This document shows positions 43,682 to 54,638 of a stretch of 64,000 nt of DNA, piece after piece. The stretch is taken from assembly GCA_000611775.1 (NCBI GenBank), contig KK106981.1, positions 807,572-871,571 of the forward strand, in the 5' to 3' direction. A program made the translations under genes and the position numbers. The notes beneath the pieces are model-generated. The model ran no database searches. It had not been told where the DNA came from and was given only the letters and a program-made list of their open reading frames with translations. This DNA comes from Umbilicaria muhlenbergii (lineage: Eukaryota > Ascomycota > Lecanoromycetes > Umbilicariales > Umbilicariaceae). Numbering within the stretch: the stretch's first letter is position 1; each line of letters begins with the position of its first letter.

Positions 43682-44656
43682 TTACCATGACGCCTCAGCA
43701 GCAGCACCTTCGTTGCCGGTCTGCACAGGGCCGGAGCTAGCAGCCCAGTCCGCACCGTCAGCCTCCCAGCTCGACCCCGGTTGAGCCCCAGCAGTGTTGG
43801 TAGCCGCGGAGAAAGCAGCAGCGCCCGGAGCGCCACCCGGAACTTCCCATTCCGCGTTTCCGCCGAATCCTTGGTCAATGGCGGCAGCGCCAACGTCGTC
43901 AACACCAGGTGCCTTGCCCTCCTCGAGACCGGCCGAATCCTTGTTCTCCTCCGCCTCAGGATCGCGGTAGAAGTAAAGATCGACCATGACATCCCACTCA
44001 GTCTCACGGTTTACAAGTGTCCCACGTAGACGAAGAACCTCACGGGCCAACATCCACCAGATCAGCCCAATTGCGTGACGGCCCTTGTTGTTGGTAGGGA
44101 TAGCAACGTCGACGAATTCGGTCGGCGAGTCGGTATCGCAGAGAGCGAGGACTGGGATGTTGACGTAGCTGGCCTCCTTGATGGCTTGAGCGTCGGTGCG
44201 GGGGTCGGTAACGATGATGAGGCGGGGCTCTTTGAACGAACGGGTGATGTAGTTGGTGAAATTACCAGGAGTAAAACGACCAGCAATGGCGACAGCACCG
44301 GTGTGAGCGGCGAACTTAAGCACAGCGCGCTGACCATAGGGACGAGCAGAGATGACACAGATGTCGGCTGGGTTGTCGACCGCGGCGATGATGCGAGCTG
44401 CAAGAACAATCTTCTCCCTGTAACAGCACAGTCAGCGCTTCGTTATTTCCTTGTGATAACACTTTCACAGGAACACCCGTACTAACCATGTCTTGCCGAT
44501 GTTGATCACATTGATTCCGTCTGGACGAGTTTTCCACAGGTAAGGCTCCATGTGAACCTGCAAGTTCTTGGATCCTAGGTGACATTGAGCCGCAAGAAGC
44601 ATCTCAATGTCTTGCGAGGTCGCATTGAAGATGGATGGTAGATTTGCCGGCGCCAT
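43682..44656 (-). CDS. RPS0: 40S ribosomal protein uS2 (RPS0/RPSA), 301 aa
   Basis: Two exons: 44656-44487 and 44417-43682, with a 69-nt intron interrupting the Trp of IGKTW (TG|G). Family landmarks: an N-terminal block [30 protein letters not shown], then [64 protein letters not shown] and [24 protein letters not shown]. The C-terminal 80 residues are acidic, Ala/Gly/Trp-rich and disordered, as in RPSA. Role: structural protein of the small subunit and rRNA processing in the cytosol. The stop codon TAA directly follows a TG and reads G-TAAG, so the final codons overlap a cryptic splice-donor-like GTAAGT. Divergent from the mitochondrial uS15 gene. Confidence 0.95.
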
Positions 44657-45024
44657 GATGATAGTCTTGATATCTGAAGTGTACTAGATATCTATTGGAG
44701 ACGTTCGGCGTGGTGTGTGGAGTTGCTGATAGTAGAATTGAAAAGTTCGCGGTATTTTGATATTCGCGAGTCGCTTTGTGTGGGACTGAGGGCTGAGGCT
44801 CTTCGAGAAGGAGACCATACTGCTTACATACTAGCTCGAGATCTATCCGGTTAAGGTTAGAGAGAAATGCCTCGAAAGAAAGATCGAGCTCGAGATGCTG
44901 ATTCCTGCTATCAAAGTCCCGTCCCAATTCTGAAGGACATGGTCTCACGAATACCCATAATAGCTCCAATCCGGCACGCAATTGGTATGTCAAGTCACGC
45001 ATCTGCCTTGTCTTTAGGCCTGGG
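44657..45024. promoter_or_regulatory. Shared promoter between cytosolic uS2 and mitochondrial uS15 genes
   Basis: 368 bp separate the two start codons. The region could link cytosolic and mitochondrial ribosome supply, though no known ribosomal-gene element was identified with confidence. The minus-strand open frame across it is rejected as a chance reading. Confidence 0.45.
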
Positions 45025-45996
45025 ATGAATCCTCCTGATGCATCGCTAGGGAGCACATCTACTCAGTCGCACGCTTCAGGCTCTCTGCAACCTCTTATAC
45101 GAGTCTTACAATGTCCTTTCTCGAGCACTGCGAGGGTGTCATCTACGACGAAGAAGCAGAGGCAAAATTATCGCGACCCCTATGCTGAGAAGCAGGCCCG
45201 ACAACGGCGGCTTGCCAACATAAGCCGCCAGGAAGTCTTGAAAAAGCAGCGAGCGGAAGAGCTAGGGGATCCAATCCGTGGAATCACTACACCCTTCATT
45301 GAGTCTTTCGATACAGCCTTACCTCCGCCACCGGTAGCAAGCGCCGGCAAAATATCTCGAAACACTACAGCTCCTTCTCCAGATGAGGCGCCGCCGTCAC
45401 CGGCAAATGCTCGAGAAGATGAACACCTCAATCATTTTCTTTCCCCTTCAGAGCTAGGGCAGTCACTGCGATTCTCTCGGATGCTTACGGAGCCACTTCC
45501 TTCACCCGAAAGAGCGACGGCAGATCCACACAGGGAACAGACTGAGGCTCGCATGCACGAAATCGAACATGAAAACGCACAAGAAGCAATCAATCGTATC
45601 GTTACTCTCGCCAATGCCAACAGTAAAGGGCGATTGCGGGCGAACGTCCAGCGTTGCATCGATGCCTTTGGAAGGCATCGTACAGATGAATATCTGAAGC
45701 CGAGACCGTCAGTCGCTGTTCCAAAGGACCCGGAACCAAGGGCAGGTCCGGATACGGGGTCATCCGAAGTACAAATTGCGATTTTGACTGCGAAGATAAG
45801 GGTCCTTGCAAACGAATATGAAGGGATCAGCAGGAATGACAAGGTTAACAAACGCAATCTTCGGCTACTACTGCATAGGCGGCAGAAGCTATTGAAGTAT
45901 CTACAGCGGAGGGAAAGAGGCGGGGAGCGATGGCAAAATCTTATCTCGACTTTGGGGTTGACAGAGGGTACATGGAAAGGTCAAATCGCAGTCTGA
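45025..45996 (+). CDS. MRPS28: Mitochondrial ribosomal protein uS15m, 323 aa
   Basis: Single exon. The N-terminal ~40 residues have a presequence-like Ser/Arg composition (LQPLIRVLQCPFSSTARVSS). A long disordered middle, Pro/Ala-rich and acidic in places, precedes the uS15 fold from about residue 240: DTGSSEVQIAILTAKI, ANEYEGISRNDKVNKRNLRLLLHRR, QKLLKYLQRRERGG and WQNLISTLGL. This is the C-terminal core seen in bacterial S15, which binds the central domain of small-subunit rRNA and bridges the subunits. The fungal mitochondrial form is longer at the N-terminus, as here. The symbol is by homology to yeast MRPS28. Confidence 0.9.
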   Translation: MNPPDASLGSTSTQSHASGSLQPLIRVLQCPFSSTARVSSTTKKQRQNYRDPYAEKQARQRRLANISRQEVLKKQRAEELGDPIRGITTPFIESFDTALPPPPVASAGKISRNTTAPSPDEAPPSPANAREDEHLNHFLSPSELGQSLRFSRMLTEPLPSPERATADPHREQTEARMHEIEHENAQEAINRIVTLANANSKGRLRANVQRCIDAFGRHRTDEYLKPRPSVAVPKDPEPRAGPDTGSSEVQIAILTAKIRVLANEYEGISRNDKVNKRNLRLLLHRRQKLLKYLQRRERGGERWQNLISTLGLTEGTWKGQIAV

Positions 45997-47492
45997 AGCT
46001 GGGCTCCCTGCGTTGCTTGTGGGACTACATATCCACAGGTGTAAAATAGCAAGGTCAGGCCAGTTCTATGGCTACGGAAAACTTTTTTCCGATGTACAGA
46101 CAGTGTCACATACACCGCCAGTATCGCAATGTCGCGAACATTGACTTCGTCCCTAACTCGAAAAACTCTATCAGTGTTCGTTTGTTGCATCTAACCCTAT
46201 ACTTACGCCTACTTTACCCTTAATATGCACGATAGGCGTTCCTTGCACAAGCTTACAAGAGAGCAGGAGAAGTAAATCGATAATAGAAGCCCACCAGCAA
46301 AGCATCGTCCTGTCTCACCTCGTATTCGACAAGGCTGAGCGCTGGACCAGCACAGACCATGATCTCCAGAATCCCCCGGCCGCCCACACATGGAAATTGT
46401 CGCAGTCTTTGCAACGACATGCACCAGCGTTTCAGAGCCACCGCCACAATGTTGAATCGATGACGTAATAATGATATCAACCTCATCAGGCCAAGTGGCA
46501 TCGAAACTTGCACCGATGTATAAGCGATCCCGAGTGAACAAGAGTTTGGGTTCAGTGACCGAACGTTATCGATGAGAAGTAATTCCACAGGGTACAGGCC
46601 ATGTGAGGGCATAATGTGACTCAAGGCATGCCGGACTCGTTTCGGAGCCCTACTTGCTGACTTGCTTGTGTCAAATTGGAGCCCCACTACCCTTATATGA
46701 GCCGCGTTGAGTTTTGTACCTGCTACATTTATTGCTGTATGCGGTTGTATGGCTGTCTGCAATGATCTTCCAAAGTTTCCGAGACTGTCCCGTTCTAGGT
46801 ATGTTGTGCTCTCATTAAGCGGTTTCATGTATGCAAGCGCTCCAGTCTCCAGAGTCCCGGAAATACTTCCCTTCCGAACAGTACCTGAATTATCACAGAG
46901 CCGCTGCCTATGCTATGTGTAGCTTCCAAGCGTTCCTATCTGTAAGAGTCCCACGTTCGCCCCGCGCTAAAATATTCTTCTTCCACGGCAGTGGCCCACC
47001 AAATCAGATGTGACGATCCAATGCATCAAGCTTGGGGGTCGGAGTGGGCGGTAGAGATCGATGGTATAAATCAAGCAGCTGAAACATCTGATATCACCTC
47101 TTCTACGTTCCGTCGCGGCTGACGAAGTTTCCCTAGTCCCATAGGAAAGCAATCATTGGGACTGGCGTCCCGTAGTTCGCTCGGCGGTCGTATGATCCAG
47201 ACCATGGAAAATGGGTGGCATCCTTGTGCTGCGGAAGCCCCTCCAAATATTCCATACCCGGTACCGGCCACGAATACGAGCTGGCGACATTGCCGGTGGA
47301 GCTGAGACTGCGTTTTGGCATTTCGGCCTACTGTCATTCTGACGAAATATCACGGCTACCCAGGGTTTTATATCACGGACGCCCTTTGGAGGCCACCACT
47401 ATGTCCAGTCTCGAGCTTTTCATGCACAACAAATTGTCTTGGCCTATAAGACTCTCCAGCCCTGGGCTCTTCTCAAGACACTTACACGCATT
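45997..47492. other. Intergenic with an undecided minus-strand frame
   Basis: About 1.5 kb. The minus strand is open from 46828 to 46253 (191 codons). In the next frame the stretch 46541-46400 reads somewhat more like protein (FDATWPDEVDIIITSSIQH). Two frames sharing plausibility suggest a decayed gene or chance; I cannot name a family. No other feature seen. Confidence 0.35.
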
Positions 47493-48220
47493 ATGCGAAC
47501 CTTTAACATATCAACCATTACTACTTTAGCTTTATACGCCGCTCTCAGCAAGGCAGTACCACTCACCAGCGCCAACCCTTCGTTGGTACGTACTCGAGGC
47601 AAGCCAACCTGTGCCAATGCGCCTGACACAGTAGCAGGAACGTAAGTCTATCTATCTTTCCGACAGAGCAACCACCTCAAGCTGACACGAATCCACCAAA
47701 GCATGCTCAACTTTCCTACTATACCATCAAGAAGTCTCGCTGCTCGAAAAAGCACCGACACCGTACTCTGGTGTTGCCCCGACAGGTTAGCAATCCTCCC
47801 TTCGGTCGTCAACGTTTGCAGGGGGCTCCCGCGGGGCAAGACGGCATACGTCTGGCTGTTTTGGGAATTGCTAAGTTATGTCGCGCGCCGGATAGTCAAA
47901 CCTACGTGGTTCTCCACATCACAAAAGCCATGTCTGGGTTCGTGATGCAGTCCATGCTCACTCTTTCCCACAAGTACGTACTTGACTACATAATACTATT
48001 GGGCGATGGGGTGATCCCCGGTGGTACGGTCAACTGGGTCGGAGAGGACGATCTCCTCCTGTCTGTCAAGAACGCGGCAAACCACCAAGTCACCTGGGGT
48101 GTTCTCGGGGCTGCTCTAACGGCTTTGGCGGATTACATGTTTAAGTTTGGATACGGAGCAGCAAGCTTTGCTATCTTTGATGGGGATTCTCAAGTTGGTC
48201 AAGGAACAATCGGGCCGTAG
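47493..48220 (+). CDS. Small secreted protein, paralogue of the 30.5-kb gene
   Basis: Exon 1 (47493-47641) gives a signal peptide and GKPTCANAPDTVAGT, matching HPTYCANAPSTIAGT of the minus-strand copy. A GTAAGT intron follows to about 47701. The last exon, up to 48220, encodes LCRAPDSQTYVVLHITKAM, then GDGVIPGGTVNW and HQVTWGVLGAALTALADYMF, GYGAASFAIFDGDSQVGQG. The middle is unsure: reading from 47702 needs a second intron, best fitted as GTACTC at about 47762 to CAG at about 47820, to reach the final frame. If that intron is wrong, the gene is also broken. The conserved WGVLGAA and FDG-x(3)-VG motifs suggest a small folded secreted domain. Function unknown. Confidence 0.6.
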
Positions 48221-49463
48221 GCAGCTTGCATGGAGACTGGGGATTTATCAGGCGAACAGTGATGGAGAAAGTGATCCGTACATCTGGGATCCCCATAGGA
48301 TTACCCCCCTTGGAAGACAAGATACACGGTGACTACATATCCTCGTTGGTGCCTACGGCGGAAATTTCTTTGAGCTTCATAGCACATATATCTATCTACT
48401 TAATCAACAGCATGTTCCATAACTACATCATGCATTAACGCACTGTGGCTTCGATCAGTACTCATCAATTGTGTATAAACGTTAATTAGAAAGACATATC
48501 GAGGTTGCCGACTGTGTTGCTCAATGGCGGTATGCCTTGGCTTGACTGCTCGGGTGTCTTAAATGAGATGAGGTTGCTCAGCTGGCGCCGTATCAGCTTG
48601 CAAGATATCCACAGTTAGAGCGTGAAGTAGAGCGAGCACATACAATGTTCATCAGCTGGTGATGATGGACTTCATAACGCGAAAGAAACCCTTAGTTGAC
48701 GTTGATTCTAGGTAATAACTGCCTCGTAGGTGTACGAGTAATAGTCCTTGTGTTGACCATTGACGTGTCATTGCACTTCCAGCCATCAAAGTTGTACAAT
48801 CGACAATGAATAATGAATAGATCGCACCAAAGAAAGCAACTATATAAAGAGAGCACATTTGAGTGTTATACCTAAAAGCAATGAATGGTCTTCTAGTCCA
48901 ATCTAGAGTACAATAGACAATAGATAATTCCACGTCCACGTCGAAGTTTTCAATCCTAGATCACAACAAGAGAGACCTTCCCTACCTTACGTTAACTCAA
49001 CGCTCCATAGATCATCGATGACATACGTCCGTGTGGCCATCTGCTCCGATACTGTATCTTCTGCAACTTCAGTCTTGGGCTCTTCACCCTTTTGGTCTCC
49101 ATCTCGGTCTCCATCTCCATCTTCATCTCCAACTCCATCTCGGTCTCGCGCTGCAGAAGCCTCATAAGGCTGTGGCTCGCTTTCCGCCTGTTGCTGCTTT
49201 AGCTTAGTCTAGCGCGACTCCAACGAAAGTGAATATCAAGTCTATATCACAACACGAACTCTTCACCATCCCTCTTTCTCTCCCACAACAAACACCACAA
49301 CACACCTTCTTCCCACATTCCCACACTTTCCAAACATACCGATTCTCACACAATCCCATCGATCCAAGTCGCAATCCATCGAGTCGCAACTGCTTCGGCC
49401 TACACCTCACCAACTTACCAACCCGCACAAGCTGCAAGAGCTGTCGGACTGTCCACGACCACG
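48221..49463. other. Intergenic with a minus-strand coding-like patch
   Basis: The only notable stretch is minus-strand 49184-48987, which reads without stops as an acidic peptide (core DRDGVGDEDGDGDRDGDQ, then EDTVSEQMATRTYVIDDLW and a TAA stop). No start codon precedes it. The 5' flank of the large disordered-protein gene (about 49250-49463) is CA- and CT-rich, as in many fungal leaders. Confidence 0.4.
48987..49184 (-). CDS. Possible orphan C-terminal exon, unplaced
   Basis: A 66-codon open frame without a usable start. Acidic repeats of GD/RD derive from a GGAGAT-type microsatellite, but the last 25 residues (VSEQMATRTYVIDDLWSVE) have a non-repetitive protein-like composition followed by a stop. 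Possible last exon of a minus-strand gene whose earlier exons would have to overlap the plus-strand gene to the right, or a relic. Weak. Confidence 0.2.
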   Translation of the reverse strand, partial: ESEPQPYEASAARDRDGVGDEDGDGDRDGDQKGEEPKTEVAEDTVSEQMATRTYVIDDLWSVELT

Positions 49464-52400
49464 ATGAAGACGCGCAACAAAGCCAAGCTGGAAGCTGAGC
49501 AGTCAGGAGTGGAGACCAAACACGTGCACTACAGGTAAGCAAATCCTACCTCTTACACCTCACCATCTCTACCGCATGCAATCCTCAGGTTGAATGGCTA
49601 CTAATACTCTCCATCAGTCCGAAATCTTCGAGAAAGGATGACGCCGAGGATGGCGTCGAGGGTGGCGTCAAAAAGAAAACCGCCAAGAAGAATACCAGGT
49701 CAAAGAAACTTACGACAAAGCAAATGCAATCTCTAGAGCAAATGGTGGAATCCCAGATAAATAGTGAGACTTCTACATCTTCTAGTGTTTCTACTGTTGT
49801 CAAGGATCCCAAGGACAATGTTGGCCCCGAGATGGACGTTGAAGTTACCACCGGGACTATTGGCCATGAGATGGATGTTGACACTCCCGTGTCTGCTCAT
49901 GTCGCCATCGAGGATCCCAGTGGTGACATTCCCATGCCAGCCCCCGATGTGTTTGTCGAGAATCCGAGCGTTGACAATCCCATGTCTGCTACCCAAGTCA
50001 TTGTCGAGGAGCTCAATGGCACTACCACCGGGAGTGTTACTCTTGAGGTGGATACCAACTCCCCTACGTCACCTTCTAATGTTGTCTCCACCGACGTTTC
50101 CACCGGGACTGTTGATCCTGAGATGGCTGTCGATACTCCCAAACGCGCTCCTGATGTCGCGTCTACCGAGGACACTGATCTTGAGATGGTGGACGCCGAG
50201 ACTCCTACCTCTCATCTTACCTCTAATTATACCCTCCAGACTCCTACTATTTCTTCACAAGAGCACTTGACTGCTGAGAGCAGCGTCGGGGCATCCACCT
50301 GCACTACTACTTCTTTACATCACCCCAATGTACCCTTCACTTTGATCCACGTTTGGGAGGATCAGTACACTCGCGAGAATATGTCAAACCTGACGGCTAC
50401 TCAGCCTCTTGAAGACCCAAGCAACATGATTGCCATTCCTACCTATCTTTTTAAAGAGTTTTTATCTCTTCTTACCCTCCATAATTGTGTTTCAGTTGTA
50501 CCCAACGTTCCTTCGACCGTCGTAGCGGAGGAACCGTCAAGCAATGCATCAGGCACTCCCGGTCAGGCCAGATCGAGATCTGCGATCAGATCTGTGCCCC
50601 GGTTTGCATCAAGGACGCCACTGAGTCCCATACTCGAGGAATCCCCCAGCATCCTATCAGAGAGCCCGATACTCAACCGCCTAATCAAAGAGGCAGATGC
50701 TCGTCGAAACTCCACATCTAGAGCCCAAGTAGATGCATCGGAGAACGTCGTGGTAGTCGAGACAATTTCACCTAGATCTGGTAGCACACCGCGTGTTGTC
50801 ACGGACTCCATGACCGCCGCTGCAAGTCCTACACCCTTGCGCGAGCCGAAGAGTCGTAGGAGCGTATTGAACATCTTGGAAGATGTCGCGGCGGAGAGAG
50901 AACGCACGCCAAAGATGAGCCTGACGTGCAATAAGCTTATTAATGAATCTACAGGCAAGAACATCAACCGTACACCCACAGCACCCCGCGGCGAATATGA
51001 GTCACCTAAGCGACTTTCTCAAGGTGCTCGCTCCAACGAGTCGGTATTTAATAATACGGCTTTCCGCGAACGATCAGGCCGCTCCGCCAATGCGCTACGT
51101 ATGGCGCTCCGTTCTGAACAAACCCAGACTTACGATGCAGATGGTAACCTTGTTTTGTCGGGTGGAAGCGGACTTCGTGTTCTGGCAGGCTTGATAGACG
51201 ACAGCGACGAACCTGAATCCGATGACGAGGGTATGTTCCTTGAACGTAGAAATCGAAACTTTAGGCAGACCCGTCCTCGCAAACAAGCTATCCAGAGCAC
51301 GCAAGCTCCTCAGTCGTCCACCGATAATGCTACGGCATCCGAGCCGAGCACGGAAACTGTCGACCATAACCAGGGATCCGCAGCAGGCGAAATGCAGATT
51401 CCTCAAGCATCCACCGAAATCGACAATGTGCAATTGGTCGCAACAACTCCAGCACCGACTACACCCAGCCGTGGATGGAATATCGGTAGCTTATTGAGCT
51501 CGGCGCGTTCCGTTTCAAAGTTCCTTCCCGGCTTCGGTACCTCCACACCGGCACAACCCCTAGCAGCACTACAAGTCGTAGCCAACGCTGCGAATACAGA
51601 TACTTCCGACTCCAGACAGCTTGCTTTGAGAGCTCCGGAGAATACAAACACTTCGGACTCCGCACAGCTTGCTTTGCCACTTCTGGAGAATATAACGCCG
51701 CCTTCGACTTCTCAAAAATCACGAGCCACACAGACAGAGCCTCGGAGGAGGGCATCAGCCATTGCAGGTCCGGCCCACGGGTCTCGTACGGCTACAGCTC
51801 CAAGGACTTTTAGGACTAGGAGAGATATGGAGGGACAGAGGCCTATAAGTATGATGAGAGGAATTAGGAGGCAAAAGCAGAAGGAGGATGCCGAACGCGA
51901 AGAGAAGCTTGAAAAGGCTAAGAAATCTGCCGAAGAGATGCGTAAAGAAGAGGAGAAGGCCACCGTACCGGGGAAGAAGAGAAAGCGACCGCGAGCCCCG
52001 TTGCCGGACGTAATCCCCAACCCTCCTGGGGGCGGCTATGGAATGCACCCGGACTATTTCTTTACCTCCAGTAGTGAAGATGAAGATGATGATGAGGATG
52101 TCGACACGCCTGTACAGAAGGGGAAACAACGAGCAGACGATAGTGACGAGCAGCCTCGAAGCAAGCGAGTGAAGGTGACTGAGGATCATGACCAAACCGG
52201 CGCCGCAGCTGATCTTGGTGAGCGCTCGCCTAGAGGCCGTATCTCGTATCGTGTCGATCAAGAACCATTTTCACACGAGGTTATAGGAGATCCCCATAGA
52301 GCTCGACCTTACACAGGCACAGTGTGCCCACTACCTACATCAAACGGATCGCTCTATCATGGAGGAAATGTTTTCGAGCAAGCTGATAGCGCCAAGAAGG

Positions 52401-53413
52401 TGGCTAGGCCCCAATCGCCGGAATACGATCCGGAATGCCCAAATGGACCAACAATCACCTTCACCGTACCGTATTCGGATAGTGATGAAGATGGCGAGGA
52501 CAATGGCGAAGACGAGGACGACGAGGACAGCCAAGATGCGTTGGAGACACCGAAGGCTGCTACCAATAAGGACGTGGACATTACCACGCCGAAGTCGGCC
52601 AGTAACATGGACGTAGACACTCCCACGCCGAAGTCTGTCACCAACATGTGTGCGGACACTACCACGCCACAGCAAGTTGAGGATCCCCATGCCCATCACT
52701 ACCCTGTTTGGGACAAACTCTTTGGACCACCCACCGGTACTACTACTGGGGCTGAGCCAGCCGTTACCTCGTCGCCGCAAACACCATCACGTCCAAGCTC
52801 ATCCCACGGTACATTACCAGCTAGCAACGGCCCCATCGACACCGAAGCTTTGGCTAGAGCCCGATCTCAAGCTCTAAAGTATACACCAAAGCAGCCTAGT
52901 GGTCTGAGAGCTCAGAGCAGACTTTCTACTTCTACCATAGCATCGGATGTTGGAGAAGAGGCAGGCGAGATTCTCGGAGGTCTGGCAATCCCAGTAGCTA
53001 GTCAGAACCCCCCGCAGGCAGATGAGGGCCAGCACGGAGATAGCAACACCATCGGGCCGCAGGACAGCGCGATGATCGGAAATGGAAAGCAGAGAGAGGA
53101 GCAGAGTGGTGCTGGAACGACGGTGGGGGAAGGTCAGCAGCAGCTGAGTGAAGGAGCGATTGAGGGTATGGACGACGAGGTTCGCGCTGCCGTCGAAGCG
53201 ATTCCGGAAAACGATCTGCTCCAATTCGACTTCCCTTCGATGAGATCGTACGCGGAACAGGGCATCCTGGACCCTGAAGTCGAAGCATACCTGAATGCGA
53301 ATTGGACAGAAGCCGATACGGCTAGGGCGGAGCGGTCGTTTGCCATCAACTTCGAGACTTGGCAGGCCGAGCAACAATTCATCTCGAATAGTTCGATTCC
53401 GGCTACTCGTTGA
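49464..53413 (+). CDS. Large disordered hypothetical protein, 1288 aa
   Basis: Two exons: 49464-49534 (MKTRNKAKLEAEQSG) and 49618-53413, with an 83-nt intron; closes at 1289 codons. After a Lys-rich N-terminus (KKKTAKKNTRSKK), residues about 80-190 hold degenerate repeats built on (E)MDVDTP and IEDPSG-like phrases. A second set (NMDVDTPTPKSVT) appears near residue 1000. Between them are Ser/Thr/Pro-rich segments, a basic and Glu-rich coiled-coil-like stretch (about 775-806, QKQKEDAEREEKLEKAKK), a basic cluster (PGKKRKRPRAP) that could be a nuclear signal, and acidic patches (SSEDEDDDEDVD). The C-terminal 80 residues are more ordered (FPSMRSYAEQGILDPEVE). I do not recognise the family. Probably nuclear, scaffold-like. 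Confidence 0.75.
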
Positions 53414-53421
53414 AACATTTC

Positions 53422-53770
53422 TCCGTACATATTTACCTGGACGACTTCGCTTCCGCCGTATTTCTACCTCCGCAAACACACTACTTCTCTTTTCCTTCTT
53501 CTCGCCCTGTGCATTCGTTCCTAGTCGATTGGCCTCGTTAGGGGTCACCTAGTTGAGCTTTTCACAGCGAGAGAAGGATTCGAGTTACTTGTATCGACTC
53601 AACTTTGTGGACATATTTTCCTGGACGACTTCCTTTCGCCACCTACCTACCTCTATCGCAAACATCATCACTTGTCCCTTCTTGTTTCCCTGTGCAAGAA
53701 TTCCCGGTTGTTGGCCTCGCAAGACGTCACCTGGTCGAGTTTTTGTTACAGGGTGGAAGATTGGGGCGGT
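53422..53770. repeat. Diverged tandem duplication, about 170-bp unit
   Basis: Copy 1 starts near 53426 (ACATATTTACCTGGACGACTT) and copy 2 near 53611 (ACATATTTTCCTGGACGACTT). Both continue with related blocks: ACCTACC/TC, GCAAACA, CCCTGTGCA, TTGGCCTCG and GTCACCT-GT-GAG. The unit covers the 3' flank of the disordered-protein gene. Confidence 0.75.
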
Positions 53771-54404
53771 GTTTTCTCGTATCGACTGACCCCGGTGTAT
53801 GTCTACGGGATTGGAAGTTTGCGGATGGAGGTGCAGTTAGGGGAGGGAAGTTTTATTTTGGTGGAACGACTAATGATGATACGGCTGGATTGATCGGTCA
53901 CGACTTCCATGGATACGATGCGATAGACTTGCTTTTTTTTACGGACCACACTTGTACAACAGAGACGCTTTTCCCGACTCATTACGATTGTTTTCAGACA
54001 CCTTTCCCCGACTCGCCACACTAATACAGAGACCGACCGCTTTTTTCGAGTCATTGCGATTCTTTTTCGGACGCTTTTCTTGCGTCACAGAACCAGCATA
54101 CTTAGAGCTAGCATGCTTATGATACCCCACTCTGCAGAGAATCAATCAAAAGCGTCGTTTTCAAATAGGTGTCTAGTAGATCGTGCTGCTCCTTATGTGA
54201 TGTGATGTGATGCGACTGTTAATAGAGAGGAGCGTAGATGTAGGACGTCTGAGCTTGTAGGCCGTACGCTGGAAAAAGTGGCGAATTGCTAGCCGAAGAG
54301 CGCCTCAAAAGGTGGACACTCGAGTGGTAATCGCTGATGCGAATCCCAAGCAACAGGTAGTCCGCGCCCTCCTCGATCTCTCGAATCCATAGCTAGTCGA
54401 AAGT

Positions 54405-54585
54405 GGTGGCTAGAAGACTATAATGGACGTTGTAGGAACTTAACAGCTTAACCATTGCCCGAGGATGCCCTTGACAACTCTACGTACTTGAAAACGGCGC
54501 TCGGAGGCTTCTATACTGGACATTGTAAGACTCAACACTACGGCTTGATCATCGGCAGAGGATCCCCTCGACACCAAGAAGTGGT
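54405..54585. repeat. Diverged tandem pair, about 80-100-bp unit
   Basis: Two related blocks: GGCTAGAAGACTATAATGGACGTTGTA... at 54408 and GGCTTCTATACTGGACATTGTA... at 54508, each followed by AACTTAACAGCTTA / GACTCAACACTACGGCTT and then GAGGAT-CCCTTGACA / GAGGATCCCCTCGACA. Probably an old local duplication. Confidence 0.5.
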
Positions 54586-54638
54586 GGACTAGGTGGACAG
54601 GAACTGATTGTTATATCCGTACTATGGGTATCTCTAAT

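Larger units (their letters stand above)
53414..54638. other. Convergent intergenic, repeated blocks
   Basis: Between the stops of the disordered protein and the Yen1-like gene. It contains two diverged tandem duplications (listed separately) and no supported gene. Confidence 0.5.

Noticed and set aside
44604-45056. 150-codon minus-strand open frame across the shared promoter
   Set aside because: It overlaps both the RPS0 start and the uS15m start in conflicting frames; the two flanking genes are strongly supported.
46253-46828. 191-codon minus-strand open frame as a gene
   Set aside because: No family or splice structure, and a second frame looks equally coding in part; listed only as undecided intergenic sequence.
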